DNA from: Aurantimonas sp036549475
GTDB taxonomy: Bacteria > Pseudomonadota > Alphaproteobacteria > Rhizobiales > Rhizobiaceae
DNA: 64,000 bases
Direction of reading: 5' to 3'
Assembly (NCBI RefSeq): GCF_036549475.1
Contig: NZ_JAZHLI010000014.1
Span: 1 to 64,000 of the forward strand
Position numbers and translations under genes: made by a program. This document shows, piece after piece, positions 11,414-20,728 of the stretch. The first letter of the stretch is position 1, and each line of letters starts with the position of its first letter. The notes beneath the pieces are model-generated. The model worked only from the letters and a program-made list of their open reading frames with translations. It was not told the DNA's origin and did no database searches.

Positions 11414-11998
11414 ATGCGGATCGTCGGTGGCGACATGCGGGGACGGCGGCTCGCCGTCCCGAAGAGCGATGCCATCCGGCCGACCACGGATCGCAACCGC
11501 GAGACCCTGTTCAACATCCTTCTGCACCGTCCGGGCTTCGAACTCGACGGTGCCCGGGTGCTCGACCTGTTCTCCGGCACCGGCGCGCTGGGCCTGGAGG
11601 CGCTGTCGCGTGGCGCGCGCTTCTGCCTCTTCGTCGAGGAGGGGGTCGAGGGCCGCGGCCTAATCCGCGAGAATGTCGAGACCTTCGGCCTGCAGGGGCG
11701 TTCGAAGATTTTCCGGCGCGACGCCACCCGGCTCGGCATCGTGGGCACGATGGAGCCGTTCGACTGCCTTGTCGCCGATCCGCCCTATGGGCGTGGCCTC
11801 GGCGAGGCGGCGCTCGTCTCGGCGCGCGACGGCGGATGGCTGAAGCCCGGCGCGCTGGCGATCGTGGAGGAAGCCGAGGCGGCACCCTTTGCGGTGCCGG
11901 ATGGCTTCGACCTCTCCGACGAGCGGGCCATGGGCGAAACGGTGATGCGGTTTCTGGTCGTGGCCGGAGGGCGAGGACCGCAGGTCACGGCGACCTAA
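11414..11998 (+). CDS. rsmD: 16S rRNA (guanine-966-N2)-methyltransferase RsmD
   Basis: An S-adenosylmethionine-dependent methyltransferase of 194 residues that methylates G966 of 16S rRNA. The start MRIVGGDMRGRRLAVP and the RPTTDRNRETLFNIL segment are characteristic. The SAM-binding motif is LDLFSGTGALGLEA and the catalytic motif is ADPPYGRG. It begins six bases after the pseudouridine synthase stop and is surely in one operon with it. The C-terminus is normal. Confidence 0.96.
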   Translation: MRIVGGDMRGRRLAVPKSDAIRPTTDRNRETLFNILLHRPGFELDGARVLDLFSGTGALGLEALSRGARFCLFVEEGVEGRGLIRENVETFGLQGRSKIFRRDATRLGIVGTMEPFDCLVADPPYGRGLGEAALVSARDGGWLKPGALAIVEEAEAAPFAVPDGFDLSDERAMGETVMRFLVVAGGRGPQVTAT

Positions 11999-12084
11999 AC
12001 AAACCTTAATTGGCAAGGATTCTCCGCATCCTGCATAGTCGCCGGGCTTGCGACAGGGTGCAACAACGAGGACCTGACCGAACG

Positions 12085-13539
12085 ATGACGCATCATTTCC
12101 GCCCAATCGGACTGTCGACGATTGCCGTCGCCTTCGTGTTGCCGCTGGCCCTGCCGGCCGGCGCGCAGACCTCCCCGGCTCAGCCGCAGACCGAGACGAC
12201 GGCACCTGCCGACGTTCAGCCGGCGACGCCGGAACAGGCCGCGCGGGAGGCCGGGCCCAACCTGACGACCTTCACGCTCGACAACGGCCTGCAGGTCGTG
12301 ATCCTGCCCGACGACCGCGCGCCGATCGTCACCCAGATGATCTACTACAATGTCGGGTCGGCAGACGAAGCCCCCGGCAAGAGCGGCATCGCGCATTTCC
12401 TCGAACATCTCATGTTCAAGGGCACGAAAGATCATCCCGAGGGCGAGTTCTCGCGCCGCGTCGCCGATATCGGCGGCCAGGAGAACGCCTTCACCACCTC
12501 CGACTATACCGGCTACTACCAGCAGGTCCCAGCCGACGCCCTGGAAATGGTGATGACGCTGGAAGCCGACCGGATGGAAAATCTCGTCCTGTCCGAGGAA
12601 GCCGTGCTGCCCGAGCGCGACGTCATCCTGGAGGAGCGGCGCATGCGGATCGACAACAATCCGGGCTCGCAGTTGTCCGAGGCCGTGCAGGCCGCGCTGT
12701 TCCAGAACAGCCCCTACGGCACGCCGGTGATCGGCTGGCGCCAGGAGATGGAAGCGCTGACGCGCGACGACGCGATAGCGTTTTACGACAAATACTACAC
12801 GCCGAACAACGCGACCCTGCTGATTGCCGGCGACGTCGATGTCGCGGCCGTTCGCGATCTCGTCGAAAAGACCTATGGCAAGGTGGAGCGGCGCGCCGAT
12901 CCGGGACAGCGCGAGCGCCCGGTCGAACCGGAGCCGCTGGCCGCGCGCACCGTGACGCTGACCGATCCGCGCGTCACACAACCGTCGCTGCAGACGGCCT
13001 ATCTGGTGCCGTCGGAAACGACCGACGAAAACGGCGAGGCCGAGGCACTGGACATCTTGGCGGACGTCCTGGGTGGCGGCACCACCAGCCGCCTCTATCG
13101 CGGCCTCGTGGTCGACCGGGCGCTCGCGGCCGGCACCGGCGCCTATTACGGTGGTACGGCGCTGAAGGAAGGCCAGTTCGTGGTCTATGGCACGCCGCGG
13201 GACGGAGCGTCGCTGGACGCCGTCGAAACGGCACTCGACGAGGAGATCGCGACGCTGATCGACGATGGCATCACCGAGGCCGAACTGGAACGTGCCAAGA
13301 ACCGGGTGCGCAAGAACATGATCTATCTGCGCGACAGCCAGACCTCCATGGCCCGGCGCTATGCGGCCGCGCTGGCGACCGGCCGCACCATTGCGGATGT
13401 CGAGGCCTGGCCGGAGCGCATCGAGGCGGTGACCGTCGACGACGTCAACGCCGTCGCCCGCAAATATCTGAGGCCGCAGCGTTCGGTCACCGGCTATCTC
13501 CGGCCCGAGCCGCAGCCGGACGCCGACACGCGCTCCTGA
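12085..13539 (+). CDS. M16 family zinc metallopeptidase, catalytic member
   Basis: A 484-residue exported peptidase of the pitrilysin/mitochondrial-processing-peptidase family. A signal peptide is visible in residues 1 to about 27 (IAVAFVLPLALPAGAQ), so the enzyme should act in the periplasm. The inverted zinc motif HxxEH is intact as HFLEHLMFKG with His-104, Glu-107 and His-108, and the downstream zinc-ligand Glu lies in the VLPERDVILEERR region. ATG 12085 is chosen because the signal peptide begins there; a TTG 25 codons upstream gives a hydrophilic extension. It is followed after 28 bases by a second M16 gene lacking the zinc motif, so the two probably make a heterodimer as in related protease pairs. 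Confidence 0.93.
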   Translation: MTHHFRPIGLSTIAVAFVLPLALPAGAQTSPAQPQTETTAPADVQPATPEQAAREAGPNLTTFTLDNGLQVVILPDDRAPIVTQMIYYNVGSADEAPGKSGIAHFLEHLMFKGTKDHPEGEFSRRVADIGGQENAFTTSDYTGYYQQVPADALEMVMTLEADRMENLVLSEEAVLPERDVILEERRMRIDNNPGSQLSEAVQAALFQNSPYGTPVIGWRQEMEALTRDDAIAFYDKYYTPNNATLLIAGDVDVAAVRDLVEKTYGKVERRADPGQRERPVEPEPLAARTVTLTDPRVTQPSLQTAYLVPSETTDENGEAEALDILADVLGGGTTSRLYRGLVVDRALAAGTGAYYGGTALKEGQFVVYGTPRDGASLDAVETALDEEIATLIDDGITEAELERAKNRVRKNMIYLRDSQTSMARRYAAALATGRTIADVEAWPERIEAVTVDDVNAVARKYLRPQRSVTGYLRPEPQPDADTRS

Positions 13540-13567
13540 TCCCTCGCTTCGCAGAAGGAATGTTCCG

Positions 13568-14899
13568 TTGAAGTCATTCGCCCCCGCGCTTGGCGGCACG
13601 ATCGCCGCACTGACCCTGTCGCTCAGCCTGTCCCTTGCCTCGGTGAACACCGCCGAGGCCGTCGAGATCCAGAAGGTGACCAGCCCCGGCGGCATCGAGG
13701 CCCTTCTGGTGGAGGACCATACCAATCCGCTCCTCGCCATGGAGTTCGCCTTCAAGGGCGGCGGCTCGAGCCAGGATCTGGACGGCAAGGAGGGGACGGC
13801 AAACCTCCTCTCCGGCCTGCTCGACGAGGGCGCCGGCGACATCACCAGCCAGGATTTCCAGGCGCGCCTCGACGATCTCGGCGTGTCGCTCAGCTATGAC
13901 GCCAGCCTCGACAATTTCTCGGGCAGCTTCCGCACCATCACCGAGGTAGACGACGACGCCTTTGCGTTGCTGAAGGCGTCGCTCAACGATCCGCGCTTCG
14001 ACGAGGAGCCGGTGTCGCGGATCCGCGGCCAGATCATGGCCGGGATCGTCGCCGACCAGAACGATCCCGGCGATCTTGCCGGGAAGGCATTCTCGAAGGC
14101 GGTCTTTGCCGACCATCCTTATGCCCGCCCGACCGAAGGCACGCTGGAGACGCTCGGGACGGTGACGGCCGAGGATCTGGAAGCGTTTCGCCGCCGCATC
14201 TTCGCGCAAGACAATCTCTATGTCGGCGTGGTCGGTGCGATCACCCCCGAGGAACTGGGCAAGCGGCTCGACGAGGTCTTCGGCGCGCTGCCCAAGCAAC
14301 CGGACCTGACGCCGGTCGCCGATGTCCAGCCGATTCTCGGCAAGACCGAGGCCGTCGACCTGGCGGTGCCGCAGACGACGATCCAGATGGCGCTTCCCGG
14401 CGTCATGCGCGACGACGATTCGTTCTTCGCGGCCTATCTGATGAACCACATCCTCGGCGGTGGCTCCTTCACGTCGCGGCTGTACGAGGAGATCCGCGAG
14501 AAGCGGGGCCTGGCCTATGGCGCCGGATCGTTCCTGGCCAGCTACGACCATGCAGCGCTGCTGGGCATCAGCACCGCGACGCGCGCGGAAAAGGCCGAGG
14601 AGAGCATCGCGATCATCCGCGAGCAGCTCGCCGATCTCGCCGAGAACGGCCCGTCTGCCGAGGAACTGGAGAAGGCCAAGGCTTACGTGAAGGGGGCCTA
14701 TGCCATCCGCAACCTCGACTCTTCCCCGGCGATCGCCTCGACCCTGCTCGGCATCCAGCTCGACGATCTCGGCATCGACTACATCGACGAGCGCCAGGAA
14801 CTGATCGACGCCGTCACGCTCGACGACGTGAAGGCCCAGGCCAAGGCGCTGTTGTCGGTGGCACCGACCATCATCACCGTCGGCCCCGCGGGAGCCTGA
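13568..14899 (+). CDS. M16 family peptidase homologue without zinc motif
   Basis: A 443-residue exported partner of the preceding M16 protease. A signal peptide is seen at residues 1 to about 31 (LTLSLSLSLASVNTAEA). The position of HxxEH is occupied by a non-catalytic stretch (GKEGTANLLSGLLDEG), while the substrate-binding Arg/Tyr segment KRGLAYGAGSF is kept in the C-terminal half. This split of one catalytic and one binding subunit is known for M16B pairs. Translation starts at TTG (13568), supported by AAGGA nine bases upstream. It forms an operon with the catalytic member and with the patatin gene five bases downstream. Confidence 0.92.
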   Translation: MKSFAPALGGTIAALTLSLSLSLASVNTAEAVEIQKVTSPGGIEALLVEDHTNPLLAMEFAFKGGGSSQDLDGKEGTANLLSGLLDEGAGDITSQDFQARLDDLGVSLSYDASLDNFSGSFRTITEVDDDAFALLKASLNDPRFDEEPVSRIRGQIMAGIVADQNDPGDLAGKAFSKAVFADHPYARPTEGTLETLGTVTAEDLEAFRRRIFAQDNLYVGVVGAITPEELGKRLDEVFGALPKQPDLTPVADVQPILGKTEAVDLAVPQTTIQMALPGVMRDDDSFFAAYLMNHILGGGSFTSRLYEEIREKRGLAYGAGSFLASYDHAALLGISTATRAEKAEESIAIIREQLADLAENGPSAEELEKAKAYVKGAYAIRNLDSSPAIASTLLGIQLDDLGIDYIDERQELIDAVTLDDVKAQAKALLSVAPTIITVGPAGA

Positions 14900-14904
14900 C
14901 GGCG

Positions 14905-15777
14905 GTGACGACCCTGGGACTGGCCCTCGGCGGCGGCGGCGCGCGGGGGCTTGCCCATATCCATGTGCTCGAAGCCTTGGACGAACTCGGCGTCGTGCCG
15001 GACCGAATCGTCGGCTCGTCGATCGGCGCCATCATGGGCGCCGGTCGCGCCGCCGGCATGGGCGGCAGCGATATCCGCGACTTCGTGCTCGACTGTTTCG
15101 CCGGCAAAAGCCTCGTCTTCGGCCGGCTGTGGCGGACACGGCCCGGCAGCTTCCAGGAATTCCTCGCCGATGGGGGCCTGCGCTTCGGCCAGCTCAATGC
15201 CGAGCGCGTGGTGCGGGCCTTCCTGCCGCTCGACCTGCCGCTGCAGTTCGAGGATCTGCACATCCCGCTCGGCGTGATGACGACCGATTTCTACGGCAAG
15301 CTGGAATGCGAGATCGATTCCGGCGACCTGTTCAGCGCGCTGGCGGCGACCGCGGCCCTGCCGGCAGTATTCCGGCCGGTCAGGCGTTCCGGCCGTGTGC
15401 TGATCGATGGCGGCATCTTCAATCCGCTGCCCTTCGACCGGCTGCAGGGGAAGGTCGACAAGGTGATCGCGGTCGACGTGAATGGCGGACCCAGGGGCGG
15501 TCCGGACACCATGCCGACACCGCTGGAGGCCCTGTTCGGCGCCTCGCAGCTGATGATGCAGTCGATCATCGACAGCAAGGTCCACACGCATCCGCCGGAT
15601 CTCCTGATCTGTCCGCCGGTATCCCATTACGGCGTCCTCGACTTCCTGCGGACCAAGCAGATTCTCGAAGAGACGTCTCCGGTGAAGGAAGAGACCAAGC
15701 GGGCGCTCGACGGGCTGCTGTCGGGTCGCAAGGCTCACGCTCGCAAGAACAGGGTCGCCGCCGCCGAGGCCGGCTGA
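14905..15777 (+). CDS. Patatin-like phospholipase, RssA-type
   Basis: A 290-residue patatin-family acyl hydrolase using a Ser-Asp dyad. The oxyanion motif GGGGARGLAH is at residues 9-18, the nucleophile motif is GSSIG, and the catalytic Asp is in the DGG motif of VLIDGGIFNPLPF. There is no signal peptide, so it is cytoplasmic or membrane-associated. The start is GTG at 14905, five bases after the stop of the second M16 gene, so it shares that operon. The substrate is not evident. A hairpin shared with the convergent topoisomerase gene follows the stop. Confidence 0.93.
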   Translation: MTTLGLALGGGGARGLAHIHVLEALDELGVVPDRIVGSSIGAIMGAGRAAGMGGSDIRDFVLDCFAGKSLVFGRLWRTRPGSFQEFLADGGLRFGQLNAERVVRAFLPLDLPLQFEDLHIPLGVMTTDFYGKLECEIDSGDLFSALAATAALPAVFRPVRRSGRVLIDGGIFNPLPFDRLQGKVDKVIAVDVNGGPRGGPDTMPTPLEALFGASQLMMQSIIDSKVHTHPPDLLICPPVSHYGVLDFLRTKQILEETSPVKEETKRALDGLLSGRKAHARKNRVAAAEAG

Positions 15778-15780
15778 TCG

Positions 15781-15799
15781 GACGGCCGGCAAGGCCGTC
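15781..15799. terminator. Convergent hairpin between patatin and topoisomerase IB genes
   Basis: A perfect seven-base stem GACGGCC / GGCCGTC around a five-base loop lies between two convergent genes and touches the stop codon of the topoisomerase gene. No T tract is visible on either side, so it could end transcription from both directions only weakly. Confidence 0.4.
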
Positions 15800-16928
15800 A
15801 CTCCGCCGCTTCCAGGATGACCGTTTCCGCAACGTTATCGAGCGCTGCTTCGGCGGGTTTTGTCGGGGCGCCTTCCGGCAGGCTGGCGGGCTGTCGCGCG
15901 GCCTGTTCGAGAAAGCGCATCAGGCCGGTCTCGACGCGGGTCAGGCCTTCGCGGCTGCGGCCCTTCAGGAGATCCGGCGACAGGCGCCCCTCCTCGAAGG
16001 CCGAGACGATCTGGGGGTGGACATAAGACGCGCGGGCGACGGCTGGCGTGTTGCGCAGGATGATCGAGACCGCGCGCATGGCTACGGCCACGGCGCGCTT
16101 GCGCCGGGATTTCGTGTCGGCCTTGCCGCCGACCTCTTCCACGAGATAGCGCAACGCCTCGGCCGAACCGTGGAACGTGCGAAAGTCCTTGGCCGAGACG
16201 GCGGCCTCGGCGGCCTCGTGAAGATAGTCGTTCAGGAGGTTGGCGGTCAGTTCGCGCTGCCCCTTGCGCTCGTCGGGAAAGCGGAACAGGCGCTTGCCCT
16301 TGCCGGCGCGGACCCGCTTCAGCGACTTGACCATCGGGCGGTCGGTGATCTCGATGCGCTGGGCCTTGTTGGACTTGGCGACGAATTTCAGGACCGCCGC
16401 CTTCTTGACGATGCGCAGATTGTCCTTGCGCAGCGAGGCCACGCCGCGACCTCCGTCGCTGGCATATTTTTCGTGGCCGGGGCGCATCGCGGTCAGGTCG
16501 ATCAGCCGCGTGGCGATCGCCGACGTGGTCAGCCGGTCGAGCTTGCGGCGGCGCATGTCCTTGTCGACCCGATGGCGCAGCCGCGGCAGTGCATGGCCGA
16601 AGCGTAGCAGCCGCTCGGTCTTGACCGCGTCGCGCACGTTCACCCACTCGTCGTGATAGCGGTATTGCAGGCGCCCCTTCTCGTCGCGGCCCGTCGCCTG
16701 GATGTGGCCGCTCTCTTCCATGCAGAGTTTCACATCGGTCCAGGCCGGCGGGATGACCAGCGCCTTCACGCGCTTGCGCAGCCGCTTGTCGGTGATCGTC
16801 TCGCCGTTGGAGAAGCAGATGCGGAAGCCCTTGCCGCATTTGCGGCGCTCGACGTCGAACAGCTGCGGGTCGGTGAGAGCAAGGCCGAACTGCTCGGCAT
16901 GATGGGCAAGGCGCGGATTCATGGGCAT
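15798..16928 (-). CDS. DNA topoisomerase IB
   Basis: A poxvirus-like bacterial type IB topoisomerase of about 376 residues that relaxes supercoils through a 3'-phosphotyrosyl intermediate. The N-terminal domain shows VIPPAWTDVKLC. The catalytic core holds RPGHEKYAS with GVASLRKDNL, the KDFRTFHGSAEALR motif, and the active-site Tyr in ARASYVHPQIV. The frame stays open for 134 codons upstream, but conserved sequence starts at MPMNPRLAHHAEQ; ATG 16928 and ATG 16922 are equivalent choices. A perfect EcfG promoter at 16974-16999 ends about 45 bases before it, so the gene probably belongs to the general stress regulon, together with its divergent DUF2945 neighbour. Confidence 0.94.
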   Translation of the reverse strand: MPMNPRLAHHAEQFGLALTDPQLFDVERRKCGKGFRICFSNGETITDKRLRKRVKALVIPPAWTDVKLCMEESGHIQATGRDEKGRLQYRYHDEWVNVRDAVKTERLLRFGHALPRLRHRVDKDMRRRKLDRLTTSAIATRLIDLTAMRPGHEKYASDGGRGVASLRKDNLRIVKKAAVLKFVAKSNKAQRIEITDRPMVKSLKRVRAGKGKRLFRFPDERKGQRELTANLLNDYLHEAAEAAVSAKDFRTFHGSAEALRYLVEEVGGKADTKSRRKRAVAVAMRAVSIILRNTPAVARASYVHPQIVSAFEEGRLSPDLLKGRSREGLTRVETGLMRFLEQAARQPASLPEGAPTKPAEAALDNVAETVILEAAE

Positions 16929-16973
16929 ATGGCCGATGCGAGGATGGCCGCCAAGGGCCGGGAAGATTCCGCA

Positions 16974-16999
16974 AACGGCTGCCTGGAGCCAGCGGTTCC
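16974..16999 (-). promoter_or_regulatory. EcfG-type stress promoter of topoisomerase IB
   Basis: On the minus strand GGAAC (16999-16995) is followed after 17 bases by CGTT (16977-16974), an exact match to the EcfG consensus. The transcript would start near 16967, about 40 bases before the ATG at 16928. Confidence 0.75.
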
Positions 17000-17046
17000 G
17001 TTGCGGATCTGCGACGATTTGGCCGGCCGGGGCGCAGGGCCCTGCG

Positions 17047-17071
17047 GGAACGCTTCCTGCGCGAAATCGCT
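17047..17071 (+). promoter_or_regulatory. Possible EcfG-type promoter of the DUF2945 gene
   Basis: GGAAC (17047-17051) and CGCT (17068-17071) are 16 bases apart. This matches the EcfG consensus except for one base in the second box (CGTT expected). It lies about 32 bases before the start codon, with an AAGGGATAG ribosome site between. A 14-base perfect palindrome (17033-17046) sits directly upstream. Confidence 0.45.
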
Positions 17072-17102
17072 TCGCGGCTATCTGACGAAGGGATAGTATC
17101 CG

Positions 17103-17321
17103 ATGGCGCGTTATCGCAAGGGCGAATGGGTGGAATGGAACTGGGGTGCAGGCACCGGCACGGGAAAGGTCAGCGACACGTTCACCTCGAAGGTCACCCG
17201 CACGATCGAGGGCAGCGAGATCACCCGCAATGCCGACGAGGACAATCCGGCCTATCTGATCGAGCAGGAGGACGGAGCCCGCGTGCTGAAGTTGCAGTCC
17301 GAACTCAAGAAGCCCGATTGA
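17103..17321 (+). CDS. DUF2945 / hypervirulence-associated TUDOR domain protein
   Basis: A 72-residue soluble protein, MARYRKGEWVEWNWGAGTGTG at its start, matching the small Tudor-like DUF2945 family. The fold is SH3-like; the function is not established. Key features are the WxWGxGxxxGKV core and the C-terminal DGARVLKLQSELKK. AAGGGATAG precedes the ATG at a normal distance. It is divergent from topoisomerase IB and may share general-stress control with it. It converges with the antiporter gene. Confidence 0.87.
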   Translation: MARYRKGEWVEWNWGAGTGTGKVSDTFTSKVTRTIEGSEITRNADEDNPAYLIEQEDGARVLKLQSELKKPD

Positions 17322-17372
17322 GGCAGACACCGTACGACGCGCAATGACCGTGTTGGCGCGAGGGAGCGCTGC

Positions 17373-19265
17373 TCAGCGGGACTGCACCTTGTCGAAATCC
17401 CGCCGTCGGCCGCGAAACGGACGGCCGCGGCGCCGCTTGATCGGGGCGCCGTCCTCTGCGCTCGCGCCATCGCTGTCTGTGTCGGTTGAGCGATCGATCT
17501 CCTTGAGGGCCGGGTGCGGCTTCACCAGCGGCTCGGGGGTGACAACCCGGGTCGTCATCATGTCGCTGCCGGCAAAGAAGCCCTCGGCCTCCTGCAGCTT
17601 CAGTCGCGCCAGATCGCGCTTGCGGACGTCGTCGGTGATGCGGTCGGCCAGTCTCTCCTCGATCCCGAAGGCATCGAGCGTCGCCCGCCCGAAGGCGAGC
17701 GCCGATTCGACCGTCTCGCGGATCTCGAAGTCGACGCCGCGGGCGCGCAGTGACAGGGCGTGGCTCCGGTCGTAGGCGCGCACATACAGCCGGACATTGG
17801 GAAAGTTGGCGCGGATCATGTCCACGACCCGGTCGGTGGTCTCGCGCTTGTTCGTGCAGACGGCGACCAGCCGGGCCTTGCGGATGCCGGCCGCCTCCAG
17901 CACGTCCTTGCGCAGGCCCGAGCCGAAATAGATCCGGAAGCCGAATTTCTCCGCCGTCCGGATGCGCTCGGCCGAGGAATCGATGATCGTCACGTCGGTG
18001 CCGCTCGACAGGAGCACCTGCGCGGCCATCTGGCCGAAGCGGGAGAAGCCGATCATCAGCACCGTCGCGCCGGCACCGTCGAAATCCTCGTCGAGCACTT
18101 CTTCGTCATCGGGCGTCTCGACGGTCAGGCGGCGGCCGAGCCAGGTGGTGAGCGGCGTAAGCATCATCGACAGGGTGACGACGGCGATGAGGAAGGACGC
18201 GGTCTCCTGCGAAAACAGGACCGCCGCCGAGGCGGCGGTGAACAGCACGAAGCCGAATTCGCCGCCCTGCGCGAGCAGGCCCGAGACCCGCGTCGCCGTC
18301 TTGCGGGTCTCACCGAAGGCCCGTGACAGGAGAAAGATGATCGCCGCCTTGCCCAGCATCAGCGCCGGCGTGAGGGCGAGGATGGCCAGCCAGTCCCGCA
18401 TGAGCACGGCAAGATCGAGCGACAGTCCGACGCCCATGAAGAACAGGCCGAGCAGCAGTCCGCGGAAGGGCTCGATATTGGCCTCGAGCTCGTGGCGGTA
18501 GCTGGATTCGGCGAGGAGCACGCCCGCAATGAAGGCTCCCATGGCCATGGAGAAGCCGGCCGCCTCCATCAGCATCGCCGACCCGAGCACGACGAAGAGC
18601 GCCGCGCCCAGCATGACCTCGCGGGCACCGGATGTCGCCATGAGCCGGAACAGCGGATTGAGCAGGTAGCGGCCGCCGAGGACGAGGGCCGCGAGAGCAC
18701 CGAGCGAGACGGCGATCTGCGCCGGATCGATCGCCGTGCCGCCGGAATAGGGCGCCAGGAAGGGAATCGCGGCCAGAAGCGGGACGACGGCGAGATCCTG
18801 GAACAGGAGGATCGCGAAGGCGGACTGGCCATGACGGGTGTTGGTCTCGCCGCTCTCCTCGAGCAGTTGCAGGCCGAATGCGGTGGAAGACAGGGCGAGG
18901 CCGAAGCCAATCATCAGGCTGGCCTGCCACGGAAAGTCGAACAGGAAGGCGACGCCTGCCAGGACGATGCCGGACAACACCACCTGTGTGAGTCCGAGCC
19001 CGAAGATCTGGCGGCGCATGGCCCACAGGCGGCCGACCTTCAGTTCGAGGCCGATGATGAACAGAAGGAAGACGACGCCGAGTTCGCCGATATGCAGGAT
19101 TTCCTCGCCATCGGTCACGACCCTGAAGACAGGGCCGAGCACGATGCCGGCAAACAGATAGCCGAGAACGGTTCCCAGGCCGATTCGCTGGAACAGCGTG
19201 CCGGCGACGATTCCACCGCCCAGAAGCAGCACGATTTCCAGAAAGACCGACGTTGCGTGTTCCAC
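17373..19265 (-). CDS. Kef-type monovalent cation:proton antiporter (CPA2)
   Basis: A 630-residue inner-membrane antiporter of the CPA2 group, likely exchanging potassium for protons. The first 380 residues hold about a dozen membrane segments, with the family signature GFGLALSSTAFGLQLLEE. An RCK/TrkA-N nucleotide-binding domain follows from about residue 400 (VLMIGFSRFGQMAAQVLL, with the acidic IIDSS end of the second strand). A hydrophilic Arg-rich tail ends the protein (IKRRRGRPFRGRRRDF). The RCK domain places it with KefB/KefC, but no ancillary KefF/KefG gene is adjacent. It starts divergently from pmbA across 119 bases. Confidence 0.92.
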   Translation of the reverse strand: MEHATSVFLEIVLLLGGGIVAGTLFQRIGLGTVLGYLFAGIVLGPVFRVVTDGEEILHIGELGVVFLLFIIGLELKVGRLWAMRRQIFGLGLTQVVLSGIVLAGVAFLFDFPWQASLMIGFGLALSSTAFGLQLLEESGETNTRHGQSAFAILLFQDLAVVPLLAAIPFLAPYSGGTAIDPAQIAVSLGALAALVLGGRYLLNPLFRLMATSGAREVMLGAALFVVLGSAMLMEAAGFSMAMGAFIAGVLLAESSYRHELEANIEPFRGLLLGLFFMGVGLSLDLAVLMRDWLAILALTPALMLGKAAIIFLLSRAFGETRKTATRVSGLLAQGGEFGFVLFTAASAAVLFSQETASFLIAVVTLSMMLTPLTTWLGRRLTVETPDDEEVLDEDFDGAGATVLMIGFSRFGQMAAQVLLSSGTDVTIIDSSAERIRTAEKFGFRIYFGSGLRKDVLEAAGIRKARLVAVCTNKRETTDRVVDMIRANFPNVRLYVRAYDRSHALSLRARGVDFEIRETVESALAFGRATLDAFGIEERLADRITDDVRKRDLARLKLQEAEGFFAGSDMMTTRVVTPEPLVKPHPALKEIDRSTDTDSDGASAEDGAPIKRRRGRPFRGRRRDFDKVQSR

Positions 19266-19384
19266 TGCAGCTCGCGATCCTGAATGCTCTGCATGCGCTC
19301 GGCATCAATCGGTTGCGATGACGCCTTGATGGCTATGGCATCGCACAATAAATGGTTCGGTGACGAACACCAGCAGGCAGGTTC

Positions 19385-20728
19385 ATGGACGACGACAGCA
19401 CGCGGCTCCTTTCGGTCGCCGAGCGGCTCATCAAGACCGCACGAAATGCCGGGGCCGACGCCTGCGACGTGGCGGTGGTCCGCTCCTTCGGGCGGTCGGT
19501 CTCGGTTCGGCTCGGCGCGGTCGAGGACACGGAGAATTCCGAGAGCGAGGACATGTCGCTGCGGGTCTTCGTCGGTCGGCGCGTCGCCACCGTTTCGGGC
19601 GATATCCACAGTGATCCGCAACCGCTGGTCGAGCGGGCGATCGCGATGGCGAAGGTCTCGCCGAAGGATCCGTTCGCGAGTCTGGCCGATCCCGACCGCC
19701 TGGCCGATGGCAGCGACGATTTCGCGCTCGACCTCCATGACGGGACCGACCTCTCGACAAAGGCGATGATCGCCGAGGCGCTGGAGATGGAAGACGCGGC
19801 GCGCGGCGTCGAGGGCGTGACCAATTCGGGCGGCGCATCGGTGTCGGCGGGCGCCTCAGGGCTGGTGCTGGCCACGTCGTCGGGGTTTGCCGGCCATCGC
19901 ATGCGCTCGGGCTTCTCGCGATCGGTCAGCGTCATCGCGGGAACCGGCGTCGGCATGCAGCGCGATTATGATTTCGACTCCCGCATCCATTATGGCGATC
20001 TTGACAGGCCAGAGGCGATCGGCCGGCGGGCCGGCGAACGGACGGTGCGCCGCGTCAACCCGCGCACGGCCGCAACCGGTCGCATGCCGATCATCTACGA
20101 TCCCCGGATCGCGCGGGGCCTCGTCGCCAGCATCGTTTCGGCCGTCAACGGCGCGGCGATCGCTCGCGGGACCAGCTTCCTGAAGGACCGCATGGGCCAG
20201 CCGATCCTGCCGGCCGCCTTCACCCTCATGGACAACCCGCTGATGGTGCGGCGGCCAGGTTCGCGCCCCTTCGACGGCGAGGGCGTGCGCGGCGAGCCCA
20301 TGCCGCTGGTCGAGGACGGCGTACTGCGGAACTGGCTGCTGGACACGGCGACCGCCAGGGAGCTGGGACTGCGCAGCAACGGCCGCGCGTCGCGCGGCGG
20401 CAGCGGCGTATCGCCCTCCGCCAGCAACGTGATGCTGTCGCCCGGGCAGATGTCTCGCGAGGCACTGATCCGTGACACCGGCGAAGGCCTCTACATCGAC
20501 GAACTGATCGGCCACGGCACCAATCTGGTCACCGGCGACTACAGCTGCGGCGCCTCGGGGTACCTGATCGAGAATGGCGAGCTGACCACGCCGGTCTCCG
20601 AACTCACCATCGCCGGCAACCTGACCGACATGCTGGCGTCGCTGACGGCGGCCGACGACCTCGACGAACGCTTCTCGATCGTCGTTCCGACGTTGCGGAT
20701 CGAATCGATGACCGTGGCGGGCAAGTGA
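19385..20728 (+). CDS. pmbA: TldE/PmbA family metalloprotease subunit
   Basis: A 447-residue member of the TldD/PmbA family, cytoplasmic proteins that form a TldD-TldE heterodimeric protease acting on unfolded or modified peptides. No HExxxH zinc motif is seen, which is the expected state of the TldE (PmbA) subunit. The C-terminal half has the conserved LIRDTGEGLYIDELIGHGTN and NPRTAATGRMPIIYDP stretches. TldD itself is not in the window. It overlaps the next gene by GTGA and heads a conserved Hyphomicrobiales gene block. Confidence 0.92.
   Translation: MDDDSTRLLSVAERLIKTARNAGADACDVAVVRSFGRSVSVRLGAVEDTENSESEDMSLRVFVGRRVATVSGDIHSDPQPLVERAIAMAKVSPKDPFASLADPDRLADGSDDFALDLHDGTDLSTKAMIAEALEMEDAARGVEGVTNSGGASVSAGASGLVLATSSGFAGHRMRSGFSRSVSVIAGTGVGMQRDYDFDSRIHYGDLDRPEAIGRRAGERTVRRVNPRTAATGRMPIIYDPRIARGLVASIVSAVNGAAIARGTSFLKDRMGQPILPAAFTLMDNPLMVRRPGSRPFDGEGVRGEPMPLVEDGVLRNWLLDTATARELGLRSNGRASRGGSGVSPSASNVMLSPGQMSREALIRDTGEGLYIDELIGHGTNLVTGDYSCGASGYLIENGELTTPVSELTIAGNLTDMLASLTAADDLDERFSIVVPTLRIESMTVAGK

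Noticed and set aside
19326..19354. TTGATG-N17-TAAATG as promoter of pmbA
   Set aside because: Spacing is right but both boxes match poorly, so it is not listed as a feature.
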